This document shows, in pieces, positions 35,541 through 48,051 of a stretch of 64,000 nucleotides of DNA (the first letter of the stretch is position 1; each line of letters opens with the position of its first letter). The translations under genes and the position numbers were made by a program. Under the pieces are notes generated by a model. That model did not search any database, was not told the origin of the DNA, and saw only the letters and a program-made list of their open reading frames with translations. This DNA is from Cycas panzhihuaensis (Eukaryota; Cycadophyta), in contig CM041465.1 of NCBI GenBank assembly GCA_023213395.1, positions 228,973,741 through 229,037,740 of the forward strand, read 5' to 3'.

Positions 35541-35940
35541 GGGGGGGGGAGGCATTGAGAACTAGGGGTTAAGCCCCTTTCATTATTAGATCAAGGTCAC
35601 GTGGGGGGGGAGGTATTGTCATATGAATAAGGCATAGTAGGAAAGGGGCTGGTAGACTCAGAAAAAGAATTAAGTAGATTTCATAATGTTTGAAATTTGT
35701 TAGTCCCTCTCATAATAGAGTCAGGGTCACATAGGTAACTTACAAGACTAGGGACTAGCATGAAGGGGGGGGTGGTTGTCGTATGACTAAGGGCTAGTAG
35801 GAAGGGGGCTGGTAGACCCAGGAAAAGAATTAAGCAAATTTCATAATATTTAAAATTTGTTAGTCCCTCTCATAATAGAGTCAAGTTCACATGGGTAACT
35901 TACAAGACTAAGGACTAGCGTGAAGGGGGGGTTGTTGGTA
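35541..35940. repeat. 160-bp tandem repeat with G-runs
   Basis: Two full units (from about 35605 and 35765, period 160) and a partial unit upstream. They share GGCTGGTAGACYCAG, AAATTTGTTAGTCCCTCTC, ATAATAGAGTCA and GGTAACTTACAAGACTA. Each unit begins with a run of 6-9 G on the plus strand, which is C on the element's sense strand. Confidence 0.85.
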
Positions 35941-35999
35941 GGCTTGAATTAAGATTTCAGTTTAGTTTAATTTAATACAAAATATTATACACACGCACA

Positions 36000-37431
<1,432 letters not shown>

Positions 37432-37433
37432 CC

Positions 37434-37468
37434 CAAAAAAGAATTAAAGCATATTGTATTCTTTTTTG
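37434..37468. repeat. 11-bp inverted repeat
   Basis: CAAAAAAGAAT (37434-37444) and its exact complement ATTCTTTTTTG (37458-37468) are separated by 13 bases. A third copy of the first arm begins at 37475. It sits at the edge of the (TA)n tract and could form a hairpin. Confidence 0.8.
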
Positions 37469-37643
37469 TATTTGCAAAAAAGAATAAGTTAAATTTGATA
37501 TTGGTTTTACATTTGTTTGGAGGGAAAAAAATATAAACTAAAATTATTGAACTTAGGTCTAGGGTTTCGATAGACTTTTACTAAAAAATTATTGTTGCGG
37601 GTGGCAGATTTTTGTAGTTTGCATCGTCTTCATTTAGAAATCT

Positions 37644-37808
37644 ATGGCTACTTTTGAGCAGGCCTCCTCCATTAATGGCATTGTGGATTTACGATTGTCA
37701 CGTGAAGCAGTGGCATCTCTTCATCTTTGTCTAGCATCTTTCCAACTTTCATCCATATTGCAGGTAATCAAGCAGGGCAGATCACATTTAGATGGTGTCT
37801 AGTTTAAT
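37644..37808 (+). other. Antisense coding-like ORF in Copia-4 leader
   Basis: A 54-codon frame on the strand opposite the element, starting MATFEQASSINGIVDLRLSR and continuing EAVASLHLCLASFQLSSILQ. At the end of that part lies CAG followed by GTAATC, which resembles a 5' splice site. Its composition is balanced and protein-like, unlike the surroundings. I do not recognise the protein. It could be a captured first exon of a host gene. Confidence 0.3.
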
Positions 37809-38319
37809 GGCAGTCGTGTGCTTCAAAGACTGTGTGCCCTTTCTTCTTCGTGGTCACTTCAGATTTATTTATTTATTTTTATTTTGTAGAATTCTTAGTA
37901 CATCTTTGAGTCTACGTAGGTTCTTCTCTCCCCCCCTCTCTCTCTCTGTTGATTCAACCTTCATTCATAGTATCGATCCTTAATGTAATGATAGAATATA
38001 ATTACACAGGTGTCTTCAGTTGTGTACAAGTGGATTATAGAGACATGGCTTCAATGCATGGCTGGCATCTTCGTGCCATATATCTGTGTATAGCTATGTG
38101 ATGTGGATCTTTGTTGCTTGAGTGCTCTTGGTTTAATTCTTTAATGACATTTCTGCATCATTAGCTTCTCTTCGTTTACTGTATTTGTTTATACTTACAA
38201 CGGGTTAGCAACAGTTAGGGTTTTATCCAATAGAAGTGCTCATTGTGGCTTTGTTTTGAATCTGCTCCCGTTGTATGGGGTTGTAAAGTTTTGAGGCTAT
38301 GGATGAATCGAGATACCCT

Positions 38320-38331
38320 GCTTTGATACCA
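38320..38331 (-). other. Copia-4 primer-binding site
   Basis: The minus strand reads TGGTATCAAAGC, one base off the usual initiator Met-tRNA site, directly after the LTR end CTAACA. Confidence 0.9.
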
Positions 38332-38743
38332 TGTTAGAGAGAGGGTTACATTAATATTTAACATGTATAATCTTTAAAATAACAAGCAATAAAGAATCAT
38401 AGATCTGCACAGAGTTTGGTAAGTGGAAAACCCCTTTAAGGGATAAAAAACCACCTCAAAAATAATATAAGTTTATTATAATAAAATATGATAATACATG
38501 GTTGTAGGTGAGGATCTCATCCTCTCTCATATAATACCACCAACCTTACCAAACCTCCTTCCTACATAACATGGTCAACCCAACCTCCCTAGAATGTAGG
38601 GAAGATTTTAATAAGAAGAAGATAAGAGTTTGTTGAAATGGCTGGCTGTCCATTTCACCCAACTATATAATTAACTAATAATACATTAATAAATGGGCAT
38701 TATAAATTTAACATTATAAAGATAACGTTAATTATTTCTAACA
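38332..38743 (-). repeat. Copia-4 5' LTR
   Basis: TGTTAGAAATAATT to CTCTCTCTAACA on the minus strand, 412 bp, canonical TG...CA. It contains the hairpin-forming core GTGG...CCC...GGG...CCAC shared with the Copia-7 LTR, near the expected R region. Confidence 0.85.
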
Positions 38744-39561
38744 CCTGTAATTTTGGATGCCTACAGTGTCTCTTTAGCACCTATTAGAAGAATCTTTTAT
38801 GGATTAATTTTGAAAATTGTTGATATCTTCCAAATTTATAGAATTTGTCTTTCCCTATAAAAAATTGAATGGGAATATTTCCTTAGAAGGAGGAATATCT
38901 AATTCTTATTTTTTTTAATCTTCAAATAAAACTAAGTTGGAAAATTATTTTATTATATCTCTATATACCCATCTCTATGTTGTGCATTACCTTTGTCCCC
39001 TCATACTGGTTGCATGTCTCTCTCCTTATATGAATTAGCCCATGTTGGTTATGTGTCACCTAACCTAGAATCTACTTATGCAATGCCTATAATGTCCATT
39101 AGCTAGTTTATGTTGGCTATGTTGAGCATGTTCTAGTTTAAGGATGGCATTCATTTGTGATAACTACAATGATGTATTTCTCTTAAATGATGACATTCCA
39201 ATCCCCAACTCTCGATAGAATCTATGATGATGTGAAAATTTTGATAGCAAACTAGCAATAAGAAATATATGGATTCATGTCTAATAGTAAAGGGAAAATA
39301 TATGAATCCATCTCTACTTAGAGTTATATAAATTACCCTAAGAGATAAATTCTAATAAGTGGAAATTTATGATCTATAGTAATGATGAAAAGCTTCCTAG
39401 TAGCATACCAAGGGTCATATAAATCACCTATGCCATCTTTAACACAACATGAAATAATGGAACCAAAAGCTAATAATATGTTCTACATCCTCTCTCTTCG
39501 CTCTATCTAATAGGCTTATATTTGCTTGAAATATTACATTAACAGTAAGTATCCATGCCTT
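38744..39561. other. Unassigned, probable leader remnant
   Basis: It lies on the internal side of the LTR at 39574-39815, so it may be the leader of that element, cut by Copia-4. No protein is recognisable. Confidence 0.3.
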
Positions 39562-39815
39562 CCTCTGATACCACTTATAATAGTTTCAAAGGCTAGATTA
39601 CTATATGTAACTACAATGAAATAAACAAGGAAAATGTTATAGAAAAATTAAATGATTGCCTACTAGGGTAGTGTTCCCAAAGGAGAGAGAATAAGGAGAG
39701 AGAATGTCTTCAAAAATGGATTCACTCCCTTTATACACATTTTCAAGTTCTTTAAAATATTGATGTTATTTATTGATCATTTGAGCCAACATGTGATGGT
39801 TATAGGTTCATAACA
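39562..39815 (-). repeat. Partial LTR element: primer site plus LTR
   Basis: The minus strand reads TGGTATCAGAGG at 39573-39562, a primer site with one change. It directly follows a 242-bp LTR-like sequence (39815-39574) that starts TGTTATGAACCTATAACC. The LTR 3' end lacks the canonical CA. No partner LTR was found. Confidence 0.6.
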
Positions 39816-41280
39816 AACCCTCATTCATGAGTAGTATAGAAATGAAAGGGCAGATTACTGAGGTAATAGATCCTTATAAAATGCAAAATCAACCTCAAAT
39901 CTCCTAGCCATTTACCATCAACAACACTAGAGGAACCTACTTCTTAAATCAATGCCTCAAGTGTAAACATGGCATGGTTATTTAGCATATAAGGTGCCCC
40001 TAAAGAGGAAGAAATTTGACCACCACGCATCTTAGAAATCACATAAATACTCATGGGAATGAGAGTAATTCACCAAGAATCATTGTGAAAGTCACCACAA
40101 CCATCATGCAAAATCCCTCATGTCAAATGCATTTAGAAATTACCTTACACTAAAATGAAGTTGTCAAGGTAGACACAATGCATTTCAAGTTCAAAATTAT
40201 TTTTTAAAACTATAAGGGCAAACCAAAATTATTAAAATTAGAATATTCCTTTATAATATTCCAATTTTAATAATTCACTTTAAAAGAAACTATCCTTGCT
40301 TTATAAATTGGCTAAAGGAGACACCCTTAGAGCATGAAATTATATTAGGAATATGTGTGAGTTTAATAATTCCAAAACATATCTAAATCTATCTCTTATT
40401 TATTATTCTCTAATCATCTAATATGAGAGATACACAATATAAGTACAAAAGAGAAGAAGGACCATAGTGTGATAGAAAAATGTATGAATTTTCCTTTACA
40501 TTTATGCTAAACTTTTTGAGCTCTTAAATATCAAATGTTTTCTTCTCACTTTTATAACCTCAATTCCCAAAATTATGCAAATTAGAATATTCCACCAAAT
40601 ATTTCATGTTAAAATTATTTGTTTGAGAATTGTGACTTTTTAAAAGAGAGTTATATTATGAATTTTTCTACATTATGGTTATTATCTACTTCTTGTTGGG
40701 TATATATACTATTATTGGGTCATTTTTATACAAGGGCATGATTTATTTTTATTTGAATTTGTATCTGACCAAAAATATCAAGTGTTTTAGAATTCTATAT
40801 AATTTTACAAGTTAAAATCACATTTAATAAACAAGGATATATTTGAATATTACTACAATAAGAAATCACCTTGTAAATGAAATTAAAACTCAAAGGAGAA
40901 AGAGTTTATATATAAACAAGAAGTTCAACACACACAAATGCAATATATTAGAAAGGAAGAGTTCACAAGTAAGTAATCTGAAGAGGGATCAATCAAGGTG
41001 CATAAACCAAGTGAGGTAGAATTTATGTTGGGTCAATATGAAGAGGAATTAGTTACAATAGTGGAGGAACAAATCAACTCCCATGAGGTAACTACCATGA
41101 ATTTAAATCTTGTTACATCTTCTTCTACTTTTTTGAGAGCTTCATAGTTCCTTTTGAATTTTCACATTATATGGCTTTAGATAATATCGTACTCCTTACT
41201 GAATAAGAACTTACAGTTGATTCAAGTCCTAAGCCCCTTAATTCTAATCTTTTCATATATGAAATCTTAATCCCTTTTGA
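39816..41280. other. Unassigned AT-rich sequence
   Basis: No domain, RNA gene or paired repeat recognised on either strand. Confidence 0.3.
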
Positions 41281-41836
41281 TATAATTCCCTTGTTACCCT
41301 CCTTCCACCGTGGTTCATCCCTTAGGAAGTTACCAAATAAAGTAGTGCATCATTCTAATTGTCATGATGTTTTCTTTTCTCTTACTAAGCATCTTTCGTC
41401 TTTATCTCCTAGATTAGTTAATGTACATCAGTTTTATAATGCCTTGTTTCTTCTCTTTCCACCTCCTAAATTATCATATAAGGAACATTCGTATTATCCA
41501 TCACCCCTCTCACTCATCCCTATGTACTTTTCTATATATCTCTCCCATAGTCCCTCATCAAAATCTTTTTCTCATAAAGAATACCTATCCTTTGTTCCCT
41601 ATGTGTTCCTTGTAAACCCCTCATGTGCATTATTTTATAGGTTTGTTCATAAACCCTAACTTACTTACCATTCATCACCAATATCATTATTCTTAATTCC
41701 CATATATTTCCTTCATCTATACTTATCACTTATACATCTCTGATTTCATATATATTATTCTTCTATCAATCTTTTGTATATGCCAATTTCTAGTTTTGCT
41801 CCTAATACAATTCATTATTATCCTCTATTGCTCTTA
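41281..41836 (+). repeat. CT-rich module
   Basis: Pyrimidine-rich plus strand (CTTGTTACCCTCCTTCCACC, CCATCACCCCTCTCACTCAT). It is similar in texture to 49935-50505 and 56301-56376, and to the minus strand of 8220-8530 and 15180-15650. The module lies next to LTR-Y copies at several of these places. The 122-aa frame at 41291 is low-complexity translation. Confidence 0.45.
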
Positions 41837-42184
41837 TATTAGGAGTAATGTTTAATGTTAGGTTAATGTAATATTAAGGTGTCCTCCAATTCTCTCATGT
41901 AATATTAATCTATGCCATTAAGGTGTGTGCATGTACAGACATGTCTATGTATCATCCTAGTAGTGGACATAATGATTCTCATATTTGATTGGACTGTCAT
42001 GAGGTGACTATGTACTATAAGTATGTATTCATATTTAATATAGTAATTGGACATGATCATTTCCTAAAATCTTTATTGTCTTATGTGTTTGTAAATACTT
42101 CATTCTTTATTGATTTATAGTTTATATCTTTATTCACCTCATGTTGTTTACATATTATATTATAAGGTTCATCTTTTTTAAACA
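41837..42184 (+). repeat. LTR-Y copy 1
   Basis: A 348-bp sequence from TATTAGGAGTAATGTTTAATG to TTTTTTAAACA, followed by TGGTATCATAATT, a decayed primer site. It aligns with 49628-49931, sharing TCATGTAATATTAA, GTAATTGGACATGATCATTT or near variants, and TTACATATTATATTATAAGG. The second half is copied again at 43552-43727 by the tandem duplication. Confidence 0.75.
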
Positions 42185-43551
42185 TGGTATCATAATTGTT
42201 CATTGCTTATGTTCTTTTTACACATGGTATCAAAGCAAGTTGTATGATCCTACTACATATCAGAGTAGGTTGTATGATTCTACTGCATATTAGAGCTCAA
42301 GATACGGTTTGTGAAGGCATAAGAAAAAACCATTTGAACTAAAAACTAGTTAGGTTTATTATTAGGAGTGATTAGGTTATTTGCAGGTAGTTTTTTGAAA
42401 GCCACAACAATACCAAAGGTTTATGTAATTTTAGTAGTTTCTTAGTGTATTTGGCCCATTTTTCTTTTGTGTATCTTATTTGTTTATTGTTGTCACTATT
42501 TACAAATGATAGATTAATGAAAATCCTATGTTGTGAAGAAGATTATATACTAATTTGGCAAGTTCTACTGGTAGTTTAACTATTAAGAAAATTGAATGAC
42601 CATTGGGCATCTTGCATGTTGTATGGACATTTTTTTTGGTGTTCTTGTGAGTCATGTGGATTTTCTTCAAATGAAGGTGTCATTAATTGCAAGAGGTATT
42701 TCTATTATTAAATGATTAAAAAATCTCTTTTTTTAATAAAAAAGTAAGTATGTAGGCTAAGTTTAGTGTCAACATCTCATTGAGTTGTGGGGTATTTTTT
42801 CTCTGCAATGAATGAGTTTCTCAAAAAAATATTACTCTAAATAGATATTTCAGAGACTAAAAAACTCATATCTAGCCTCAGATATGAATTTGGTTAAGTA
42901 GAGAAGGTGGGAGTGGAGTGATGACTATTAAGTCCAACATCCACCCCCTTAATGGTCATCATAAACACTTGGATCTTCTCTTTGAACTTATGAATTTTGT
43001 ACTAGAAAAAAACTTTGAAATTCTATCTCTTAACTTGATCTTTATTAATTTGCTTCAACCTTCTAGTAATATATGTCCTTCTATCATGAAGTGGTACAAA
43101 AAATCTATAATTGAATGAAGCTTGATTTATACAAAGATGAATAGTTACAACTTTGACTTTATCAACTGGAGTATTAAGAAAACTTTGAACTTGAACTTTA
43201 TCTTTTAAAAACTTTGTATTGTGAATAGTTGTCAAATCATCATAACTCTCCTCTATTATATCATAAGATTCATTCTCCCCCTCAAATGGAGGATTAAGAT
43301 CTTGTGCACTAAGTTGATTATACATTTGATCTGAATCTTCTTTGGTCTTTTTATTATAATTTACCTGTTCTAGTACTTGTCTTACATGCTCAACAAAATT
43401 AACATTAAATACATTGAGGGTATCTCCTACATAAGTAGAAATCAAAATATCCCAAACGGATTTAGAAGTTGTTAATTCATACACTTTAGAAAATACATTA
43501 TCATAAATAGTGTAAAATAATATCCCTAAGACTTCATTATATTTTCTAAAA
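42009..43551. repeat. Tandem duplication, unit 1 (1543 bp)
   Basis: It runs from TATGTACTATAAG inside LTR-Y to TATTTTCTAAAA inside the minus-strand gag. It is repeated immediately at 43552-45092 with only a handful of differences, including a changed ATTTTTTCTCTGCAATG versus ATTTTTCTACCAATG near 42790 and 44340. Unit 1 therefore ends with a truncated gag. Confidence 0.95.
43023..43551 (-). pseudogene. Truncated duplicate of the gag-only ORF
   Basis: It is identical in protein sequence to residues 83-235 of the gag at 44564-45271. It lacks the N-terminal part because the duplication breakpoint lies inside the gene. A Met at 43484 opens a 153-codon frame, but the Gag N-terminal signature is missing. 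Confidence 0.85.
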
Positions 43552-45092
43552 TATGTACTATAAGTATGTATTCATATTTAATATAGTAATTGGACATGAT
43601 CATTTCCTAAAATCTTTATTGTCTTATGTGTTTGTAAATACTTCATTCTTTATTGATTTATAGTTTATATCTTTATTCACCTCATGTTGTTTACATATTA
43701 TATTATAAGGTTCATCTTTTTTAAACATGGTATCATAATTGTTCATTGCTTATGTTCTTTTTACACATGGTATCAAAGCAAGTTGTATGATCCTACTACA
43801 TATCAGAGTAGGTTGTATGATTCTACTGCATATTAGAGCTCAAGATACAGTTTTGTGAAGGCATAAGAAAAAACCATTTGAACTAAAAACTAGTTAGGTT
43901 TATTATTAGGAGTGATTAGGTTATTTGCAGGTAGTTTTTTGAAAGCCACAACAATACCAAAGGTTTATGTAATTTTAGTAGTTTCTTAGTGTATTTGGCC
44001 CATTTTTCTTTTGTGTATCTTATTTGTTTATTGTTGTCACTATTTACAAATGATAGATTAATGAAAATCCTATGTTGTGAAGAAGATTATATACTAATTT
44101 GGCAAGTTCTCTTGGTAGTTTAACTATTAAGAAAATTGAATGACCATTGGGCATCTTGCATGTTGTATGGACATTTTTTTGGTGTTCTTGTGAGTCATGT
44201 GGATTTTCTTCAAATGAAGGTGTCATTAATTGCAAGAGGTATTTCTATTATTAAATGATTAAAAAATCTCTTTTTTTAATAAAAAAGTAAGTATGTAGGC
44301 TAAGTTTAGTGTCAACATCTCATTGAGTTGTGGGGTATTTTTCTACCAATGAATGAGTTTCTCAAAAAAATATTACTCTAAATAGATATTTCAGAGACTA
44401 AAAAACTCATATCTAGCCTCAGATATGAATTTGGTTAAGTAGAGAAGGTGGGAGTGGAGTGATGACTATTAAGTCCAACATCCACCCCCTTAATGGTCAT
44501 CATAAACACTTGGATCTTCTCTTTGAACTTATGAATTTTGTACTAGAAAAAAACTTTGAAATTCTATCTCTTAACTTGATCTTTATTAATTTGCTTCAAC
44601 CTTCTAGTAATATATGTCCTTCTATCATGAAGTGGTACAAAAAATCTATAATTGAATGAAGCTTGATTTATACAAAGATGAATAGTTACAACTTTGACTT
44701 TATCAACTGGAGTATTAAGAAAACTTTGAACTTGAACTTTATCTTTTAAAAACTTTGTATTGTGAATAGTTGTCAAATCATCATAACTCTCCTCTATTAT
44801 ATCATAAGATTCATTCTCCCCCTCAAATGGAGGATTAAGATCTTGTGCACTAAGTTGATTATACATTTGATCTGAATCTTCTTTGGTCTTTTTATTATAA
44901 TTTACCTGTTCTAGTACTTGTCTTACATGCTCAACAAAATTAACATTAAATACATTGAGGGTATCTCCTACATAAGTAGAAATCAAAATATCCCAAACGG
45001 ATTTAGAAGTTGTTAATTCATACACTTTAGAAAATACATTATCATAAATAGTGTAAAATAATATCCCTAAGACTTCATTATATTTTCTAAAA
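43552..45092. repeat. Tandem duplication, unit 2 (1541 bp)
   Basis: The second unit joins directly to unit 1 (CTAAAA then TATGTACT). It holds half an LTR-Y, its inner sequence, the 37-bp LTR stub of the gag-only element and the 3' part of gag, which then continues beyond the unit to 45271. The near identity implies a very recent event or an assembly duplication. Confidence 0.95.
44444..44491 (-). other. Polypurine tract and 3' LTR stub
   Basis: The minus strand reads AAGGGGGTGGA, then TGTTGGACTTAATAGTCATC and so on for 37 bases, matching the 5' LTR start at 48446 (TGTTGGAGTTAATAGTCATC). Similarity ends at 44444. The same structure occurs in unit 1 at 42903-42950. Confidence 0.85.
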
Positions 45093-45271
45093 TTTTCTTT
45101 AATACTAAGATCACATTCGTGTTGTAAATACTTCCATAAATCATGTGTAATGAAATAATATTGCATAGTCTTATGCCATAGTGAAAAATTATATCCATTG
45201 AATATAGGAAATTGTGCCATTTTATCAAGAAAAACTTTAGTACATAAAATGTATGCTTTTACTAAGTCCAA
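44564..45271 (-). CDS. Gag protein of the gag-only element (235 aa, intact)
   Basis: This is the longest uninterrupted non-repeat frame in the window. The N-terminal half has the Copia Gag (DUF4219/UBN2) pattern: QFPIFNGYNFSLWHKTMQYY, THDLWKYLQHE, then VYELTTSKSVWDILISTYVG. An acidic linker (PPFEGENESYDIIEESYDD) and a basic C-terminus (HDRRTYITRRLKQINKDQ) follow. There is no zinc knuckle, and the frame ends 73 bases before the purine tract. Gag would assemble particles packaging its own RNA. An open frame in such decayed surroundings suggests a recent insertion. The Met at 45271 fits, although MAQFPIF 17 residues in is an alternative start. Confidence 0.7.
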   Translation of the reverse strand: MDLVKAYILCTKVFLDKMAQFPIFNGYNFSLWHKTMQYYFITHDLWKYLQHECDLSIKENFRKYNEVLGILFYTIYDNVFSKVYELTTSKSVWDILISTYVGDTLNVFNVNFVEHVRQVLEQVNYNKKTKEDSDQMYNQLSAQDLNPPFEGENESYDIIEESYDDLTTIHNTKFLKDKVQVQSFLNTPVDKVKVVTIHLCINQASFNYRFFVPLHDRRTYITRRLKQINKDQVKR

Positions 45272-48037
45272 AAATTAATAAACCAATGAACATATATGAT
45301 TTCAAATAAACTTTTGAAAGGGATGTAATGCTCTTTAGAAAGTATATCAACTAAATGTAATAAGGAAATAATGAATATATAAGAAAATTTGAATATAATA
45401 AATATTCTTTTCAATATGCAAATCTGAGATAAACTTTGATGATGAAAATTGATCTTTAACATTTTGATTTTTCAAATGAATAAATATAAACTCTCAATGC
45501 AATAAATCATTTACCTTGATGATAATTTATAATGTTAAAAAAAACTAAAATATATGTATATTTTATTTTGAAAGATAATGAGTATAAAGAAACCTTTAGA
45601 AGAAGGTTTAGAGGACAACCTCAAGTTTGATTATTTCAAAGCTATGCTAAATAATATCAGAATAAAGTGAAACTTTACCAGTATGAAGAATAAAATATAT
45701 ATTCAATGGAATTGATCGTTTTGAAAATAAGTTCTTATAGGTCAAATTTTGATGAATCAAAGATACAAGCATCTTTTTTAGGCTTAACAAGAGTAGGATC
45801 ACAAAAAGGTATAAAAATGCTAATAAAAAATTTGTAGAATGATGTAAAATGATCACATAAAGTTTAAAGAGCTGCTTAATATATTTTTAACTAAAAAATT
45901 GTGATAAATATATATAAAAACTGTGTAAAAATGGCAGATTTGAGGTAATTAAGTACCTTAACTTTGATCGATTTGACAATTTATAAAAACACTTCAAAAC
46001 TTACAAAGAATAGTGTGGGATAGAAGAGGAGTGATTCATCTTCCTAATTAAACCGATGGGACTGAATTCTGATACAAAATAAAAAAGTTATTGTAGAAAT
46101 GGTAGTAAGTACCTTTATGTAAAAATGTTAAAAAATTGATAAAAACCACTGAAGTGCCACTTTCAGCGATTAAAATAATGATCAAAATAAATTCTAAAAG
46201 TTAAAATAAAGGTAGGAGATATAATCAAGTTTATTTTCATAGGCATAATAGTATATGTATTTTATTTGTATTTTATAAAAATTTAAGCATGCACTTATTA
46301 ACTAAGGATGTAAAGAGGTGACGAGGCTCTTTATGATTAATCTTTCTCATATGCCTATCCTAAATTTATTACATCATCAGCACCAAGCTATGATGAGCCT
46401 AATAATGGCTTCTGCTTCCTTATAGAAGGTAGGAGGCAGTGCCCAAAAAAATGCAGGGAATAAAATACAGGGATGTAATAGAAAAGCAGTAGATGTGGCC
46501 AACAAAAGGGGCAATGTAGAAACTAGAGTATAGAAACAATATGCCTTCTTTGGCCTATAAGATCAAATACCAATAAATTTTTTTGAGAATTTTGTTGTAT
46601 TCCTTTTGTAAAGAATGAAATTAATTGGTAGCTTTTGCACTTTTTTTCAGTCACAAATAAAAATGCTTGTCCATTTTCTTACTTATGCTCAGGCGCTAAA
46701 GATGTCAAAAAAAAAATGTAATGTAAAACATATAAGAAATGAAATACCAATGTGACGAGTATAGATACATTTTTTAAATATGTTGAAGAAAAATATATCA
46801 AATATATAAAATGCATATATGTTTGTATCTGAGATTTTTCAAATGTGTGAAGCAGATATATTAGAAATATATGTTTAATTTTGAAAAATAAAACTTGAAG
46901 AACTTGGAAATGCAGTTGAAGTAGACTTGCAGCAGAAAATGAACTTAAAAACTTCCAGTAGTCAGATCTTCCTCCACATAAGTCGAATACAAGAATATTT
47001 GCTATAATATATGGTTTGTTGGGTAGGATATGCACCAAAGCTTGCAGATTTGAAAAAAATTAAAAATATGGTCAAATATGTGATGAAAAAATACAGATCT
47101 GAATGAAAATATAGTAGATCTGAACCAAATATTGCAGATCTAAACAAATAAACAAAAAAAAATGGTCAAATAATTGTTGAAATAAGCAGATATAAAAAAA
47201 ACTTTAATAGATATTACAGATATAAAATAAGTATAGTAGATTTAAAGTGAATACTGCAGATTTGTAACTAATATATCAGAAAATGTTGAAATAATTGATA
47301 AAATAGGTAGATCTGAAAAATATGTAGTAGATCTGAAGAGCATTATAGTACATCTGAAGAAAATATAGCAGATCTAAACCAAATATAGTAGATTTGAATA
47401 AAATATAGTAGAAATTGGTGGAATACTTAGTAAAATAAGCATATCTAAAAAATATATAGCATATCTAAAATAAATATAGCAAATCTTTAAAGAAAACTTG
47501 TATAAATATTGCATGCAACTGAAATCTTGCACAGATCTGAGAAAATATTAGATAAATAGACTGAAAAATATCTGAAAAATGCTAAATATATGATAAGATA
47601 TGTAGATCTAAAAAAATACAGCTCAACTCTAGAGCAAACTTGAATAAATATTGCTTACAACTGAAATCCTATGCAGATCTGAAAAAGTATAAGATAAATA
47701 GATAAGAAATGCTTGAAAAATATCAAATATATGACAGAAATATATAAAAAATGTTGATAAGCCTCTTGCAGGGTGATAAAAGCTTGACATTTGTTGTTTT
47801 TCAGTTGTACATCTGCATAAATCTGGAAAAAAATCTGAATTATCTTTGTTATAGCACAAGTATATCTTCAAGAATAATCAAATCTCTGATAAAACTATAA
47901 GAAACTATTGAAATGTTTTCAGAAAATGAATATAACCAATATTTCTTACTTGTAAGTAGATTTGTTATAGAATGCCAATAAATCTTTCTTCTTCTTCAAA
48001 AAAACTTCAATAGGAGATGTAATAGGCCAGTAATCTC
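45272..48037 (-). other. Leader of the gag-only element, 2.8 kb
   Basis: Non-coding AT-rich sequence between primer site and gag, containing a degenerate AGATCTGAA repeat (listed separately). Short minus-strand frames here are not assignable. Confidence 0.6.
47041..47720. repeat. Degenerate 20-30 bp repeats built on AGATCTGAA
   Basis: The unit GCAGATCTGAANAAATATAG and variants (GTAGATCTGAA, GCAGATCTAAA, GTACATCTGAA) recur roughly 20 times on the plus strand over some 680 bp, with looser copies from about 46860. It looks like a decayed minisatellite inside the leader. Confidence 0.8.
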
Positions 48038-48049
48038 GCTCTGATACCA
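48038..48049 (-). other. Primer-binding site of the gag-only element
   Basis: The minus strand reads TGGTATCAGAGC, two bases after the LTR end CTTTCA. Confidence 0.95.
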
Positions 48050-48051
48050 AA

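Noticed and set aside
41291-41659. 122-aa plus-strand frame rich in Ser, Pro and Leu
   Set aside because: It is low-complexity translation of a CT-rich module. No domain or conserved motif.
42918-43118. 66-aa plus-strand frame repeated identically at 44459-44659
   Set aside because: It is partly antisense to the gag and PPT/LTR stub of the gag-only element. Its identity in both places follows from the tandem duplication, not from selection.
46860-47720. AGATCTGAA repeats as a CRISPR array
   Set aside because: Repeats are imperfect, spacing is irregular and spacers are not distinct. The setting is a plant retroelement leader.
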